Shown: positions 16,276 to 24,453 of the stretch, piece after piece
Position numbering within the stretch: position 1 is the stretch's first letter
How the letters are laid out: each line of letters opens with the position of its first letter
Source of the DNA: an uncultured Acidimicrobiales bacterium
Lineage (GTDB): Bacteria; Actinomycetota; Acidimicrobiia; Acidimicrobiales; SHLQ01
Reading direction: 5' to 3'
Assembly (NCBI GenBank): GCA_938015295.1
Contig: CALLQB010000074.1
Location: forward strand, 1-38,064
DNA length: 38,064 nt
Position numbers and translations under genes: made by a program
The notes under the pieces: model-generated
What the model saw: the letters and a program-made list of their open reading frames with translations, nothing else
What the model was told of the DNA's origin: nothing
The model's database searches: none

Positions 16276-16359
16276 GTCTTCGGTATCGGCACAACAACGC
16301 TGATGCCTTTACCTGATGATTTTGCTCAAGCAATCGGTGGGTAGGCCGACACAGGTGAA

Positions 16360-17022
16360 GTGAACTTTGCACAGCCTTCCACCGACCTTGCGGGTCGGGT
16401 AGCTCGCGATAGCCGTGAGAACCGGGTCGCGTTTCGCCCTGAGGATCGAGATCTCATCGGCCGATTGCCGTTTGCGTCGTTGCGGTATTTCGACGCGGTA
16501 GCGAGAAATGTGACGGGCGTGCACCTGGCAGCAACAGAAAATGTGACGGGCGTGCACCTGGCAACAACGGAAGATGTGACGGGCGCGCACCTGGCAACAA
16601 CAGCGAATGTGAGTACTCGTTGGCCGGTTCGGGCCTTTGAGCTTTGGGGCCGAACCGCTCGCATGAGTTCTTCCGAGCGCCATATCGCGAGTTGCGCAGT
16701 GATTTCGCTCGACTATGTGATGCCGAGTCTTGTTCTGGCGAGGTCTTCCGCGTCTTGTGAACTGACAGTTTCGGGTGCTGACGAGCGATTCACCGACACC
16801 GTGTTGCAACAGCCCTTTACGGGTCAGCTCGACCAACTGGCTGCGGGCGAACAACTGCTGTTCGCTGAGCGATTCGTAACACTTGCCGTGGGGCCAGAGG
16901 CCTCGGGAGGCCTGCGGGCTCTTGCCGAAAGATGCTGGTCGTTTGTCGAGGCGATACCAGCGGGCACGTTGCTGGCGATGCCGCGGTGTGCAGATCTACA
17001 GCTCGATCCGCTTCACCCCTAG
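16360..17022 (+). CDS. Hypothetical protein with three 11-residue repeats
   Basis: I do not recognise this ORF of 220 residues. Its C-terminal part (from an internal ATG at 16663, 119 residues) has codon use like real genes nearby, with phrases such as LDQLAAGEQLLFAERF and CWSFVEAIPAGTLLAMPR. The N-terminal part is Arg/Asp rich and contains the repeat NVTGVHLAATE / NVTGVHLATTE / DVTGAHLATTA, which comes from a 33-bp tandem DNA repeat. Translation from GTG 16360 follows AGGTGAA. If the true start is 16663, the repeats are instead upstream non-coding DNA, possibly an operator array. No known domain is visible in either version. Confidence 0.45.
   Translation: MNFAQPSTDLAGRVARDSRENRVAFRPEDRDLIGRLPFASLRYFDAVARNVTGVHLAATENVTGVHLATTEDVTGAHLATTANVSTRWPVRAFELWGRTARMSSSERHIASCAVISLDYVMPSLVLARSSASCELTVSGADERFTDTVLQQPFTGQLDQLAAGEQLLFAERFVTLAVGPEASGGLRALAERCWSFVEAIPAGTLLAMPRCADLQLDPLHP
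16508..16606. repeat. 33-bp tandem repeat, three copies
   Basis: Three head-to-tail units beginning AATGTGACGGGCGTGCACCT differ at only a few positions, and a partial fourth (GAATGTGAG) follows. Each unit contains the palindrome GTGCAC (GCGCAC in the third). The period is a multiple of three and in frame with the plus-strand ORF. There are no spacers, so it is not a CRISPR array. Confidence 0.85.
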
Positions 17023-17392
17023 GGCGCCGCTACCAAGCGTCACGCTGTGGTGGCGCGATGGCCGAAAAAGATTTCCGAAAAGTTCGCGACTAATGATGTC
17101 GGCCAAACGTCCTCTATGTGTGCCCGGCAGCGCTGCCGGGTGCGACAAACCAGTCTGGTGAGCGTTTCCGCAAATCCCCCCTCCAACACCAGGCAGGAAT
17201 CCCCCCAAAAAAGCAATACCGCAATACCGCAAGTCAATCCCCCCAGAATACGCAAGTGGTGTCGATCAACCCGCCAGATCGGCACCACCTTGCGTTTTGC
17301 GCTGTTTTCGTAGGAGTGCCTCGAAAGCGTTGCCCTTGAAAGCGTTGCCCTCGCATTACCTTCGCCGCTGTTAGCGACGGGGTAGACCCGAG
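17023..17392. other. Convergent intergenic region rich in repeats and hairpins
   Basis: No gene is seen between the two converging genes. It holds the perfect palindrome CCCGGCAGCGCTGCCGGG (17123-17140) and three copies of AATCCCCCC spread over about 17173-17241 (GGGGGGATT on the minus strand). A 12-bp stem with a 9-nt loop (17256-17288, one G-U pair) comes next. The last element is the direct repeat GAAAGCGTTGCCCT at 17323-17336 and 17338-17351. The hairpins may be terminators for both flanking genes. Confidence 0.6.
17256..17288. terminator. Strong stem-loop, possible bidirectional terminator
   Basis: GTGGTGTCGATC pairs with GATCGGCACCAC across the loop AACCCGCCA (12 pairs, one wobble). 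A weak T-rich stretch (GCGTTTTGCGCTGTTTT) follows on the plus strand. Termination is inferred only from the convergent position. Confidence 0.4.
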
Positions 17393-17905
17393 CTACTCCT
17401 GCTCGTCGGCTGCATCGGCCGTGTCTTCGGCGGGTGCGTCTTGGGCAGGTGCGTCTTCGGCATAGTCGTCGCTGGCCGCTGCATCCTCGCTAGATGCTGC
17501 CTCTTCGGTCTTCTCGGCTTCGGCTGGCGCTGCGTCTTCTTCAGCCGCTGGCTCGGCCTCTGGCTCTGCGTCGGCTGCCTCTGCCTCGGCTTCGGCTGGC
17601 GCTGCCTCTTCGGTCTTTTCGGCTTTCGCCGGCTCTGCGAGGGGGTCGGCTTTTACTGCAGCCAGTGCGGCAACAGCGTCGCGATAGGCGGCTTCGGCGG
17701 CTGCCTTGTCTTCTGCCGATGCGCCCGAATCCTTCTCAAGTTTGGTGACGGCTGCCGCAGCGTCCTTCTTGGTGCGCTCGGCTTTCGCGATGGCTTTGGC
17801 CGCCTTGGTGTCCGCCTCGGTCGCCAGCAAGTGCTGGTTGAACAATTCGAGGGAAATCAGGGTCTCTTCGTCAAGGGCAGTTTGATCACTCACGCTGCAC
17901 ATCAT
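17393..17905 (-). CDS. Acidic Ala/Glu-rich low-complexity protein
   Basis: This protein of about 170 residues has an ordered N-terminus (SDQTALDEETLISLELFNQH) and a Lys/Ala/Glu helical segment likely to form a coiled coil (about 30-90: AKAIAKAERTKKDAAAAV...). An extreme tail of Ala, Glu, Asp and Pro ends it (EKTEEAAPAEAEAEAADAE and on to the stop). No known domain is visible. Such tails are disordered and often follow nucleic-acid or ribosome-binding modules in actinobacteria. The start is uncertain: ATG at 17905 or 17902, or GTG at 17893, and none has a good ribosome site. The DNA is correspondingly biased, so the reading frame itself is certain from its length and codon pattern. Confidence 0.65.
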   Translation of the reverse strand: MMCSVSDQTALDEETLISLELFNQHLLATEADTKAAKAIAKAERTKKDAAAAVTKLEKDSGASAEDKAAAEAAYRDAVAALAAVKADPLAEPAKAEKTEEAAPAEAEAEAADAEPEAEPAAEEDAAPAEAEKTEEAASSEDAAASDDYAEDAPAQDAPAEDTADAADEQE

Positions 17906-17955
17906 TACATCCGCCAATCCTCGGTTCACTACTCGCGCTACGAATCTCCTTGTCG

Positions 17956-17961
17956 TACGCT
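17956..17961 (+). promoter_or_regulatory. -10 box, leaderless start of the S9 peptidase gene
   Basis: TACGCT lies 6 nt before the GTG at 17968, and no Shine-Dalgarno sequence is present. This supports that GTG over the TTG at 17950. Confidence 0.45.
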
Positions 17962-17967
17962 CATGTC

Positions 17968-20055
17968 GTGACCGACACCTTTCCTCGACAGAACGCCCGC
18001 ACCCGCCGCTTCACGAGCGGGGCTCCTCGAAACTTCACCGTTGCTGCAGATGGCTCGAGTGTGCTGTTCGTTCGGTCGAACGCCGGCGACGATGCTGTCA
18101 ACGCCCTGTGGAGTCTCGATGCGGTGACAGGTATCGAACGGCGGGTGGTCGACCCACGAACCCTCGACGGCCCCGACGCCGAGCTCACCGATGCCGAGAA
18201 GGCACGGCGCGAGCGGGCGCGCGAGGCGGGTGGCGGCATCGTCACCTACGACGCGACCGCCGACGGCTCGAAGGCGTGCTTCGTTCTTAGTGGCCGACTG
18301 TTTGTGGTCGACACCGCATCGGGCAAGGTCGACGAGCTTGCGACCCCGGCCGATGCGTTCGACCCACATTTCGATGCGGTCGGCGAACAGGTTGCCTATG
18401 TCAGCGGCCCGAACCTTCGGGTCTCTAGTTCAGCCGGCGACCGGCTCGTTATTGGGCCGGGCGACGATGATGCAGACACCGTTAGTTGGGGATCAGCAGA
18501 GTTTGTTGCCGCGGAAGAAATGGGACGCAGCCGGGGGTTCTGGTGGAGCAACGACGCGCAACGCCTGCTGGTAGCGCGGGTTGACACCGCACCGATCGAA
18601 CAGTGGCACATTGCGGCGCCGGTCGATCCTGGTTCGGCTCCCCGGTCCATTCGGTATCCACAGGCCGGAACCGCAAATGCGGTTGTCGATCTGGCGATCG
18701 TGGGTCTCGACGGTTCGCTGGTCGAGATCGATTGGCGGCAGAACCAGTACGAGTATCTTGCGATGGCGGCCTGGGGTTCGGCCGAGCATCCGTGGGTTGT
18801 TGTGCAGACTCGCGATCAGCGCACGTTGGCGGTGTATCGAATCGACGCCGCAACCGGAGCTACCGAACTGCTTCACTCGCAAACCGACGATGCCTGGGTT
18901 GAACTGGTGAGTGGCGTCCCGCGGTTCAGTAAAGGACGCCTACTCACGACAGCGCTTGTCGACGACACGGTGTCGTTGGCTATCGACGGCGAGGTCTTTA
19001 CCCCGCCGGGTCTCCAAGTGAGGCGGGTGCTTCGGGCGGGCGCCGACGATGTGGTGGTTGCGGGCGGCGAAGACGCAACCGAGCAACACTTGTTTCGTAT
19101 CACCTACAGCGGCGAAGTCGATCAGCTCACCAGCGAACCGGGCATCCACTCGGGAGTCTTCGGACCAGCGGCCTCGGTTCGCCTCAGTTCGACGCTGGCA
19201 TCGGCGGGGTCGATCGCCACGTTCGTAGCCGGCGACAGCGACACTCGCATCGTCATCGAGTCGCTGCGAGAAACTCCAGTTATCGAACCCAACGTTTCGT
19301 TCGAAGTGCTCACCGAACGAAACCTCAACGTTGCGGTGGTCTTGCCGCGTGGTCAACACGAGCCGGGCTCGCTGCCGGTGCTACTCGACCCCTACGGCGG
19401 CCCACATGCGCTTCGAGTGCAGAAATCGCAGGCGGCGATGTTGGCCTCGCAATGGTTTGCCGATCAGGGATTCGCCGTGGTGATAACCGATGGCCGTGGC
19501 ACGCCCGGCCGCGGGCCAGCCTGGGAGCGCGAGGTACACCACGACCTTGCGAGCGGTGTACTCAACGATCAGGTCGATGCCCTTCACGCCGCAGCCGAAC
19601 GGTACCCCGAGCTCGATCTCGACCGGGTTGGCATCCGTGGTTGGTCGTTCGGTGGCTTCCTCGCCGCCCTCGCGGTTATCCAGCGCCCCGATGTGTTCCA
19701 CGCTGCGGTTGCTGGTGCGCCGGTTACCGAATGGCGCCTCTACGACACGCACTACACCGAACGGTACTTGGGAAACCCCAGCGACGACCCGGCGCCGTAT
19801 GACCGAAGTTCTCTGCTGCCTCTTGCACCCCAACTCACCAGGCCGCTGCTGTTGATTCACGGTCTGGCCGACGACAACGTCGTGGCCGCTCATACGTTGC
19901 AGCTCTCTCGCGCGTTGCTCGAAGCTGGTCGCCCCCATCAAGTGTTGCCACTGTCGGGCGTCACCCACATGACGCCCCAGGAAGAGGTGGCCGAGAACCT
20001 GCTTGTGTTGCAGGTCGATTTCCTCAACGACGCTCTTCGCCACCCAACACCGTAA
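17968..20055 (+). CDS. DPP IV-type prolyl oligopeptidase family serine peptidase (S9)
   Basis: The 695-residue protein should remove N-terminal dipeptides, often X-Pro, from peptides. It has an N-terminal beta-propeller and a C-terminal alpha/beta-hydrolase. The propeller carries EEMGRSRGFWWS with E183-E184, the double-Glu motif that binds the substrate N-terminus in the DPP IV branch. The catalytic triad is visible: S560 in GIRGWSFGGF, Asp in HGLADDNV and His in SGVTHMTP. No signal peptide is seen, so it is probably cytosolic. Its 3' end overlaps the convergent modC by 32 bp (20024-20055). With the GTG start the gene is apparently leaderless. Confidence 0.9.
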   Translation: MTDTFPRQNARTRRFTSGAPRNFTVAADGSSVLFVRSNAGDDAVNALWSLDAVTGIERRVVDPRTLDGPDAELTDAEKARRERAREAGGGIVTYDATADGSKACFVLSGRLFVVDTASGKVDELATPADAFDPHFDAVGEQVAYVSGPNLRVSSSAGDRLVIGPGDDDADTVSWGSAEFVAAEEMGRSRGFWWSNDAQRLLVARVDTAPIEQWHIAAPVDPGSAPRSIRYPQAGTANAVVDLAIVGLDGSLVEIDWRQNQYEYLAMAAWGSAEHPWVVVQTRDQRTLAVYRIDAATGATELLHSQTDDAWVELVSGVPRFSKGRLLTTALVDDTVSLAIDGEVFTPPGLQVRRVLRAGADDVVVAGGEDATEQHLFRITYSGEVDQLTSEPGIHSGVFGPAASVRLSSTLASAGSIATFVAGDSDTRIVIESLRETPVIEPNVSFEVLTERNLNVAVVLPRGQHEPGSLPVLLDPYGGPHALRVQKSQAAMLASQWFADQGFAVVITDGRGTPGRGPAWEREVHHDLASGVLNDQVDALHAAAERYPELDLDRVGIRGWSFGGFLAALAVIQRPDVFHAAVAGAPVTEWRLYDTHYTERYLGNPSDDPAPYDRSSLLPLAPQLTRPLLLIHGLADDNVVAAHTLQLSRALLEAGRPHQVLPLSGVTHMTPQEEVAENLLVLQVDFLNDALRHPTP

Positions 20056-21088
20056 TTTCGGTGGCCTTGAGCGAGGCCCAACATTGGGTGCCGGGCGCAA
20101 GTCGCAGATCGGTTACCGCTCCCGGCGTGACGAGCGCGCTGGCGTTGACATCGCCCAACAGGTGTACCCGGATTCGGCCGCCCAGATCGGTGAGCGACCC
20201 AATCGATGCCGGCCAAACATTTCGGGCGCTGCCCTGGGGTTGGACTCTGTGCAGGGTGATGGCCGATGGTTGAAACGACAGATGTACGGGTCCCGAAGCC
20301 GGGGTGGCGGTAATCAAGACGGCGCCGGTTGCGAGATGCACCTCGGTGCCTGTTGCGGCGCCGGCCACCAGATTGGTTCCGAGAAGGTCGGCTGCGAACG
20401 ACGACCCGGGTGATGCGGCAACCTCGGCTGGGGTACCCGCCTGGATGGTACGACCAGCGTCGAGCACCACAAGTTGTTGGGCTAGTACCCGCGCCTCGAT
20501 CGGGTCATGGGTGACCATAATCGTCACCGTCTGCGGCGTGAGATGGTCGAGTAACGCACGGTGTAGCGAGGAGCGTGTTTCGACGTCGACCGCGCCGAAT
20601 GCTTCGTCGAGCAAAAGAACATCGGGTTGCGACACCATGGCGCGGGCAAGCGCGACGCGTGCCTGCTGACCGCCCGAGAGCGTCGATGGTCTTCGTTCGG
20701 CGAGCGCCGTGAGGTCGAAGGCTTCAAGCAACGGCTGGATGGCTTTGCCGCGAGCCGCGGACGTTTCGCCTCGTGCTTCGAGCGGAAAGCTGATGTTTCG
20801 CGCCACGGTGAGGTGGTCGAACAAACGGAAGTCCTGAAAGACCATGCCGACCGAACGTCGCTCGGGCTGCCAGGAGGTCCGCCCGTCGTCCCAGACCTGG
20901 TTGTTGACGGTGAGGCTGCCCGAGCGGAGCTGCAAAAGACCAGCGATGAGGCGCAGTACGGTGCTCTTGCCCGAACCGTTGGGGCCAATCAGGGCAACGG
21001 GTTGGCCAGGCATGGCAGAAATTGCCACGTCGATAGCGAAGGCCTCGGCGGTTCCTGCAGTGGTGCTGCCATGGAGGTGAAGGCTCAT
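20024..21088 (-). CDS. modC: Molybdate ABC transporter ATP-binding protein
   Basis: This 354-residue ATPase powers molybdate uptake. Walker A is GPNGSGKST, the Q-loop is in VFQDFRLFDHL, the signature is LSGGQQARVALARA, Walker B is VLLLDEAFGAVD and the switch histidine is in VTHD. A C-terminal TOBE-type region (about residues 225-354) fits a molybdate-sensing ModC. The start is the ATG at 21088, not the longer open frame to 21283. It forms an ATGA overlap with the modB stop, so translation is coupled. It is the last gene of the regulator-modA-modB-modC unit and overlaps the convergent peptidase gene by 32 bp at the 3' ends. Confidence 0.9.
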   Translation of the reverse strand: MSLHLHGSTTAGTAEAFAIDVAISAMPGQPVALIGPNGSGKSTVLRLIAGLLQLRSGSLTVNNQVWDDGRTSWQPERRSVGMVFQDFRLFDHLTVARNISFPLEARGETSAARGKAIQPLLEAFDLTALAERRPSTLSGGQQARVALARAMVSQPDVLLLDEAFGAVDVETRSSLHRALLDHLTPQTVTIMVTHDPIEARVLAQQLVVLDAGRTIQAGTPAEVAASPGSSFAADLLGTNLVAGAATGTEVHLATGAVLITATPASGPVHLSFQPSAITLHRVQPQGSARNVWPASIGSLTDLGGRIRVHLLGDVNASALVTPGAVTDLRLAPGTQCWASLKATEITVLGGEERR

Positions 21089-21861
21089 TGTGGCAACCAC
21101 CTCTTGCGGGTTACCAGCAGCACGCCGAGCGAAAGAGCAACAAGTACAAGGCTCAGCGCTATCGCCGCATCGGGGTCGCTTTCGAGCGCAAGGAAAATTT
21201 CGAGAGGCAACGTTCGAGTGCGGCCCGAGCGGTTGCCAGCAAACGTGATGGTTGCGCCAAATTCGCCGAGCGCTCGGGCCCACGACAACGCAACCCCGGC
21301 GACGACCGATTCCTTTATTTGCGGAAGCGTGACCTTGCGCATGACGAAGCTGGGTGAGGCGCCGAGGGTCGAGGCCGCTTCTTCGAGGCCGAGGTCGGCG
21401 TCGCGCAGCGCTGCTTCGACGGTGACAACAAAGAAGGGGAGTGCCACAAACGAAGCCGCGATGACGGCTGCCGATGTGGTGCCGAGGAGGGTCACGCCAA
21501 ACCAGTCATCGAGAAGTGAGCCGATCAACCCGCGCCGGCCGAGCGCAAAGAGCAGGGCGGTGCCGCCGACCACGGGCGGCAAGACCATCGGCAGCAGGAC
21601 GAGTGCCCGGGCTACCGGTTTGCCGCGAAAGTCCATCCGGGCGAGCACCCACGCGAGGGGGAACCCGAGCGCGACCACCACAAGGGTTGCGATGCTGCTG
21701 ACGATGAGCGAGAGACGAAGGGCGGTGAGAGCCGACGTGCTGGTCAGTAGCTCGCCCAGGCGACCCCAGGGCGCTCGGCCGACCAACCCGAGCAGGGGCA
21801 GCACAAGCAGGAGCAGCCCTAGCGCAGCGACCGCTGCCACAAGCTTCGGTGTGCGGGTCAT
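21085..21861 (-). CDS. modB: Molybdate ABC transporter permease
   Basis: The permease of 258 residues has about five to six membrane segments and the ABC permease EAA loop (EEAASTLGASPSFVMRKVTLPQ) that contacts the ATPase. Family phrases such as LPPVVGGTALLFALGRRGL and LGEFGATITFAGN identify it as ModB rather than a sulfate permease, though these are close relatives. The ATG at 21861 overlaps the modA stop as ATGA, and its own stop overlaps the modC start in the same way. A longer frame from 21879 would start inside modA and is less likely. Confidence 0.9.
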   Translation of the reverse strand: MTRTPKLVAAVAALGLLLLVLPLLGLVGRAPWGRLGELLTSTSALTALRLSLIVSSIATLVVVALGFPLAWVLARMDFRGKPVARALVLLPMVLPPVVGGTALLFALGRRGLIGSLLDDWFGVTLLGTTSAAVIAASFVALPFFVVTVEAALRDADLGLEEAASTLGASPSFVMRKVTLPQIKESVVAGVALSWARALGEFGATITFAGNRSGRTRTLPLEIFLALESDPDAAIALSLVLVALSLGVLLVTRKRWLPQ

Positions 21862-22643
21862 GGGCGCTCGAAGCCCCAACGCTCAAGGATCTGTTGGCCC
21901 GGCTCAGAAAGCACAAAGGCAACGAATGCCTCTGCCCTGGCCTGCATGGCGGGTTCGGTATCGCCGCTGCTCAGTGTGGCGATGGGATAGTCGGTCGAGA
22001 ACTGGTCGAGTCCAACGATTGGCACGCTCGCAACGGTGCCGTCGACGGTAGCGCGTTGGGCGTCGGTGGCGTAGACAAAGCCGGCATCTACTTCGCCGAG
22101 CTCGACCTTGCTCAGCACTGCTCGAACATTGGACTCCTCGGTTGCGGGGGTGACTCGAAGGGCCAACATTTTTTGGGCCTCGGCGGTGAGGCGGCCGCAG
22201 GGCACATCGACCGAGCATTGCGCTACCGAACTGGCCCGGTAACGCTCGAGCATCGCAAGTTCCGACGACGCAGAGGCGAGTTCGGCAGGGTCATCGGATG
22301 GAACCACCAACGCGAGACGGTTGCGGGTGAAGATGCGCGGCGCTGGGGCCAGACCGACGTCGACGACGCGTTGCATCACCTCGGTGTTCGCCGACGCAAA
22401 GATATTCGCCGGGGTTCCTTCGATGATGCCGCTAGCCAGCGTGGTGCTACCGGCCACTACCAGCTCGATGGCGATCGTCGACGGCCGCTCGTTCTCGAAG
22501 GTGTCGATGAGTTCTTCGAACGCTGGCTCGAGCGAGCTTGCGGCGTGCACGACTAGCGTGTCGGCATCGCTTGGCGATCCACACGCGGCAACAAGTGAGG
22601 CGATGATCAGCGCGCAAGCGAAGATCCGGTAGCTGAGGTTCAC
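21858..22643 (-). CDS. modA: Molybdate-binding lipoprotein
   Basis: This 261-residue binding protein captures molybdate outside the cell. The N-terminal signal ends in LVAAC (C21), a lipobox, so the protein is anchored by lipid. The family pattern is visible as LVVHAASSLEPAFEELIDTF, VVAGSTTLASGIIEGTPANIF, RNRLALVVP, ESNVRAVLSKVELGEVDAGFVY and PIATLSSGD. Two further cysteines (QCSVDVPC) could form a disulfide. The GTG start overlaps the stop of the upstream regulator as GTGA. Confidence 0.92.
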   Translation of the reverse strand: MNLSYRIFACALIIASLVAACGSPSDADTLVVHAASSLEPAFEELIDTFENERPSTIAIELVVAGSTTLASGIIEGTPANIFASANTEVMQRVVDVGLAPAPRIFTRNRLALVVPSDDPAELASASSELAMLERYRASSVAQCSVDVPCGRLTAEAQKMLALRVTPATEESNVRAVLSKVELGEVDAGFVYATDAQRATVDGTVASVPIVGLDQFSTDYPIATLSSGDTEPAMQARAEAFVAFVLSEPGQQILERWGFERP

Positions 22644-23038
22644 CGGTCGGGGCGCTCGATGATGACGTTGGTGGCTTTGACTGCAGCGACGGCGAGGACC
22701 CCCGGCTCAAGGCCAAGGTCTCTCACCGCTTCGGCGGAGATGAGCGACACGATGCGGTTGGGGCCCGACTGCAGCTCGACCTGGGCCATCACTTTGTCGG
22801 TGGTAACCCGGGTTACCAAGCCGACAAACCGGTTTCGGGCCGATAGCTCTGAAGCCGAGTCGCCCTGCTCGTCTTCGGCTCGTGCCACGGCAAACCGAGC
22901 CAGTTCGTCGCCGGCAATACGTCGTTGTCCGCCGGTTGTTCGGGTTGTTGCTATTTGGCCATCGTCGGCCCAACGGCGAAGGGCGTCGACGCCAACGCCG
23001 AGCACCGCTGCGGCTTCACCTAGTCGAAAGTCCTGCAT
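22640..23038 (-). CDS. Helix-turn-helix / TOBE (molybdenum-binding) regulator
   Basis: The 132-residue protein joins an N-terminal MerR/excisionase-type helix-turn-helix (FRLGEAAAVLGVGVDALRRW, then ADDGQIATTRTTGGQRRI) to a C-terminal Mop/TOBE domain (residues about 68-130: NRFVGLVTRVTTDKVMAQVE, then IVSLISAEAVRDLGLEPG). TOBE domains bind molybdate or tungstate. As first gene of the mod unit, with a 4-bp overlap into modA, it likely senses cellular molybdate and controls this operon, doing the job of ModE with a different DNA-binding part. It could also store molybdate, as plain Mop proteins do. Direction of control cannot be read from the sequence. Confidence 0.85.
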   Translation of the reverse strand: MQDFRLGEAAAVLGVGVDALRRWADDGQIATTRTTGGQRRIAGDELARFAVARAEDEQGDSASELSARNRFVGLVTRVTTDKVMAQVELQSGPNRIVSLISAEAVRDLGLEPGVLAVAAVKATNVIIERPDR

Positions 23039-23110
23039 ATTGAAGTTTGGGCCAGAAACCTCGCCTGAAACAACTTCGAAGAGCTTAAACCTCGCAGATG
23101 CAAGATTTGC

Positions 23111-24310
23111 CTAGATTTTCTTCTTCTTTTCGCAGCTTTTCTTGGCGGTGTCCTTGCCCTTGCCGCCGTCGCAGATATCTTTGCCAGCTCCACCGACCAA
23201 CGAGTCGACGCCGGTGCCCCCGCACAAGCGGTCTTTGCCGCGCCCACCATTGATGGTGTCGTCGCCGCCGAGTCCGACAATGACGTCGTTGCCGCTGGTG
23301 CCTATCAGTTTGTCGCTGGCAGCGGTGCCGATGATCGTCGCCACCTTGCCGCCACATTTCACGGTAGTTGCGCCGGTCTTGCCCACGATGCTGGTAACCC
23401 AGTCGCTGGTCGTTGGTGAGGTGACGTTGTGGAAGTAGTGGATGTATTCGCCATTGGCCGGGGTGCAGAGCGCGGAATCTGACGTAATCGTGATGCGGCT
23501 CGCAAGGCCTACCACCGTGGGCACACCCTTCACGAAGGTAATGAGGGGAGCGCCAAAGTCGCCACACGACTTTGCGTGGCTAGCCGCATCGCCTTCGCTC
23601 ATGATGATGTCGGCGAGGGGGGCCGTGGCCGGGTTGGGGTCGCCCGGCTTGTCGAGAACGATGGTGAAGATCTCTGAGGTTCGTGCCTGGCTGGCGAAGC
23701 CGGCAGTGCCTTTGCGAAGAGCGCCACCGTCGTCGCCGTTGTCGGTGGTGGGCCCGTAGCCGTACACCTGCGCCGCCCTGCGAGAGTCGGTGAGGCTGGC
23801 GCCACCCACCGCAGCCGGTCGCCGCGTCGATGGCGCGTCGAGCTTAAACAGTGCCATCTCGTAGGCGTGTTCGGCCCAAATGTCATCAATCTTGGGATGC
23901 ATCCGAGTTTCGGTGACCGTCCGAAGTTCGAAGTTGCCCTTCTTGAGCTTGCGAACGTTCGTTGCACCGAGGCTGACGGTCACTGTGTCGGTTGCTGCGA
24001 CCTCAGCGCAGCCAGAATGGCCGAGCACCCAAGTTGGGCTGACGAGCACGCCGTGGCATTCGGCCTTTGCGTTGCCACTGGCATCGAACACGGTGAGCAA
24101 CGCCATAAAGTTTGCCGTGCCAGGCTTCACGCCGCCGATCGAACCGGTGATCTGCACAGCAGGTTCGTCATCGATCGGAAGTGCTGCTCCCGTGGAGGCG
24201 AACCCGACAAGTGAGGCGACAAGGCCGGCGACAACAACGATCGCCGCCCGGCGACGCAGGCTTGTTGGGGACGCAGAGCGGCCTCGGGGATTCGTGCTCG
24301 TGCTGCTCAT
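23111..24310 (-). CDS. Secreted trypsin-fold (S1) pseudoprotease with RTX-like repeats
   Basis: The 399-residue protein has a signal segment (about 20-43, AAIVVVAGLVASLVGFASTGAA, cleaved near there) and an S1-type domain (about 50-300). It ends in calcium-binding-type nonapeptide repeats (NDVIVGLGGDDTINGGRGKD, then RLCGGTGVDSLVGGAGKD). The S1 catalytic positions are not kept. The WVLTAAHC motif reads WVLGHSGC, so Gly is at the histidine position. The Asp of DIAL is Glu in YEMAL. The GDSGGPL serine is Phe in CGDFGAPL. It is probably a secreted binding protein. The ATG at 24310 has TAGGA 9 nt upstream; the longer frame to 24439 lacks this. Cysteines in the repeats suggest disulfides outside the cell. 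Confidence 0.8.
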   Translation of the reverse strand: MSSTSTNPRGRSASPTSLRRRAAIVVVAGLVASLVGFASTGAALPIDDEPAVQITGSIGGVKPGTANFMALLTVFDASGNAKAECHGVLVSPTWVLGHSGCAEVAATDTVTVSLGATNVRKLKKGNFELRTVTETRMHPKIDDIWAEHAYEMALFKLDAPSTRRPAAVGGASLTDSRRAAQVYGYGPTTDNGDDGGALRKGTAGFASQARTSEIFTIVLDKPGDPNPATAPLADIIMSEGDAASHAKSCGDFGAPLITFVKGVPTVVGLASRITITSDSALCTPANGEYIHYFHNVTSPTTSDWVTSIVGKTGATTVKCGGKVATIIGTAASDKLIGTSGNDVIVGLGGDDTINGGRGKDRLCGGTGVDSLVGGAGKDICDGGKGKDTAKKSCEKKKKI

Positions 24311-24440
24311 GATCAATTTCCTACCTGTTAGCCCGCAGTCCGCCTTCGCTCGGCTGCACCATCCGACCTTTACACACTCGCCTCGCAAAGCCCGGCCACT
24401 AGTAGAACAACGAACACTCTCCGTCTGCAACTTGGCCACC

Positions 24441-24446
24441 TATAGT
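24441..24446 (+). promoter_or_regulatory. -10 box, leaderless start of the DJ-1 family gene
   Basis: TATAGT lies 7 nt before the ATG at 24454, without a ribosome site. It is the closest to consensus of the leaderless boxes in the window. Confidence 0.5.
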
Positions 24447-24453
24447 GAAACCC

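Noticed and set aside
16508..16606. CRISPR array
   Set aside because: The 33-bp units are directly abutted, with no unique spacers and no cas genes.
16309..16854. A 181-codon minus-strand frame over the 33-bp repeats
   Set aside because: Its translation is Cys/His/Arg-rich, from reading the repeats backward, and lacks normal codon use.
20627..22051. A 474-codon open frame on the plus strand opposite modB and modA
   Set aside because: The translation is Arg/Ser/Ala low complexity, typical of an antisense shadow of high-GC genes.
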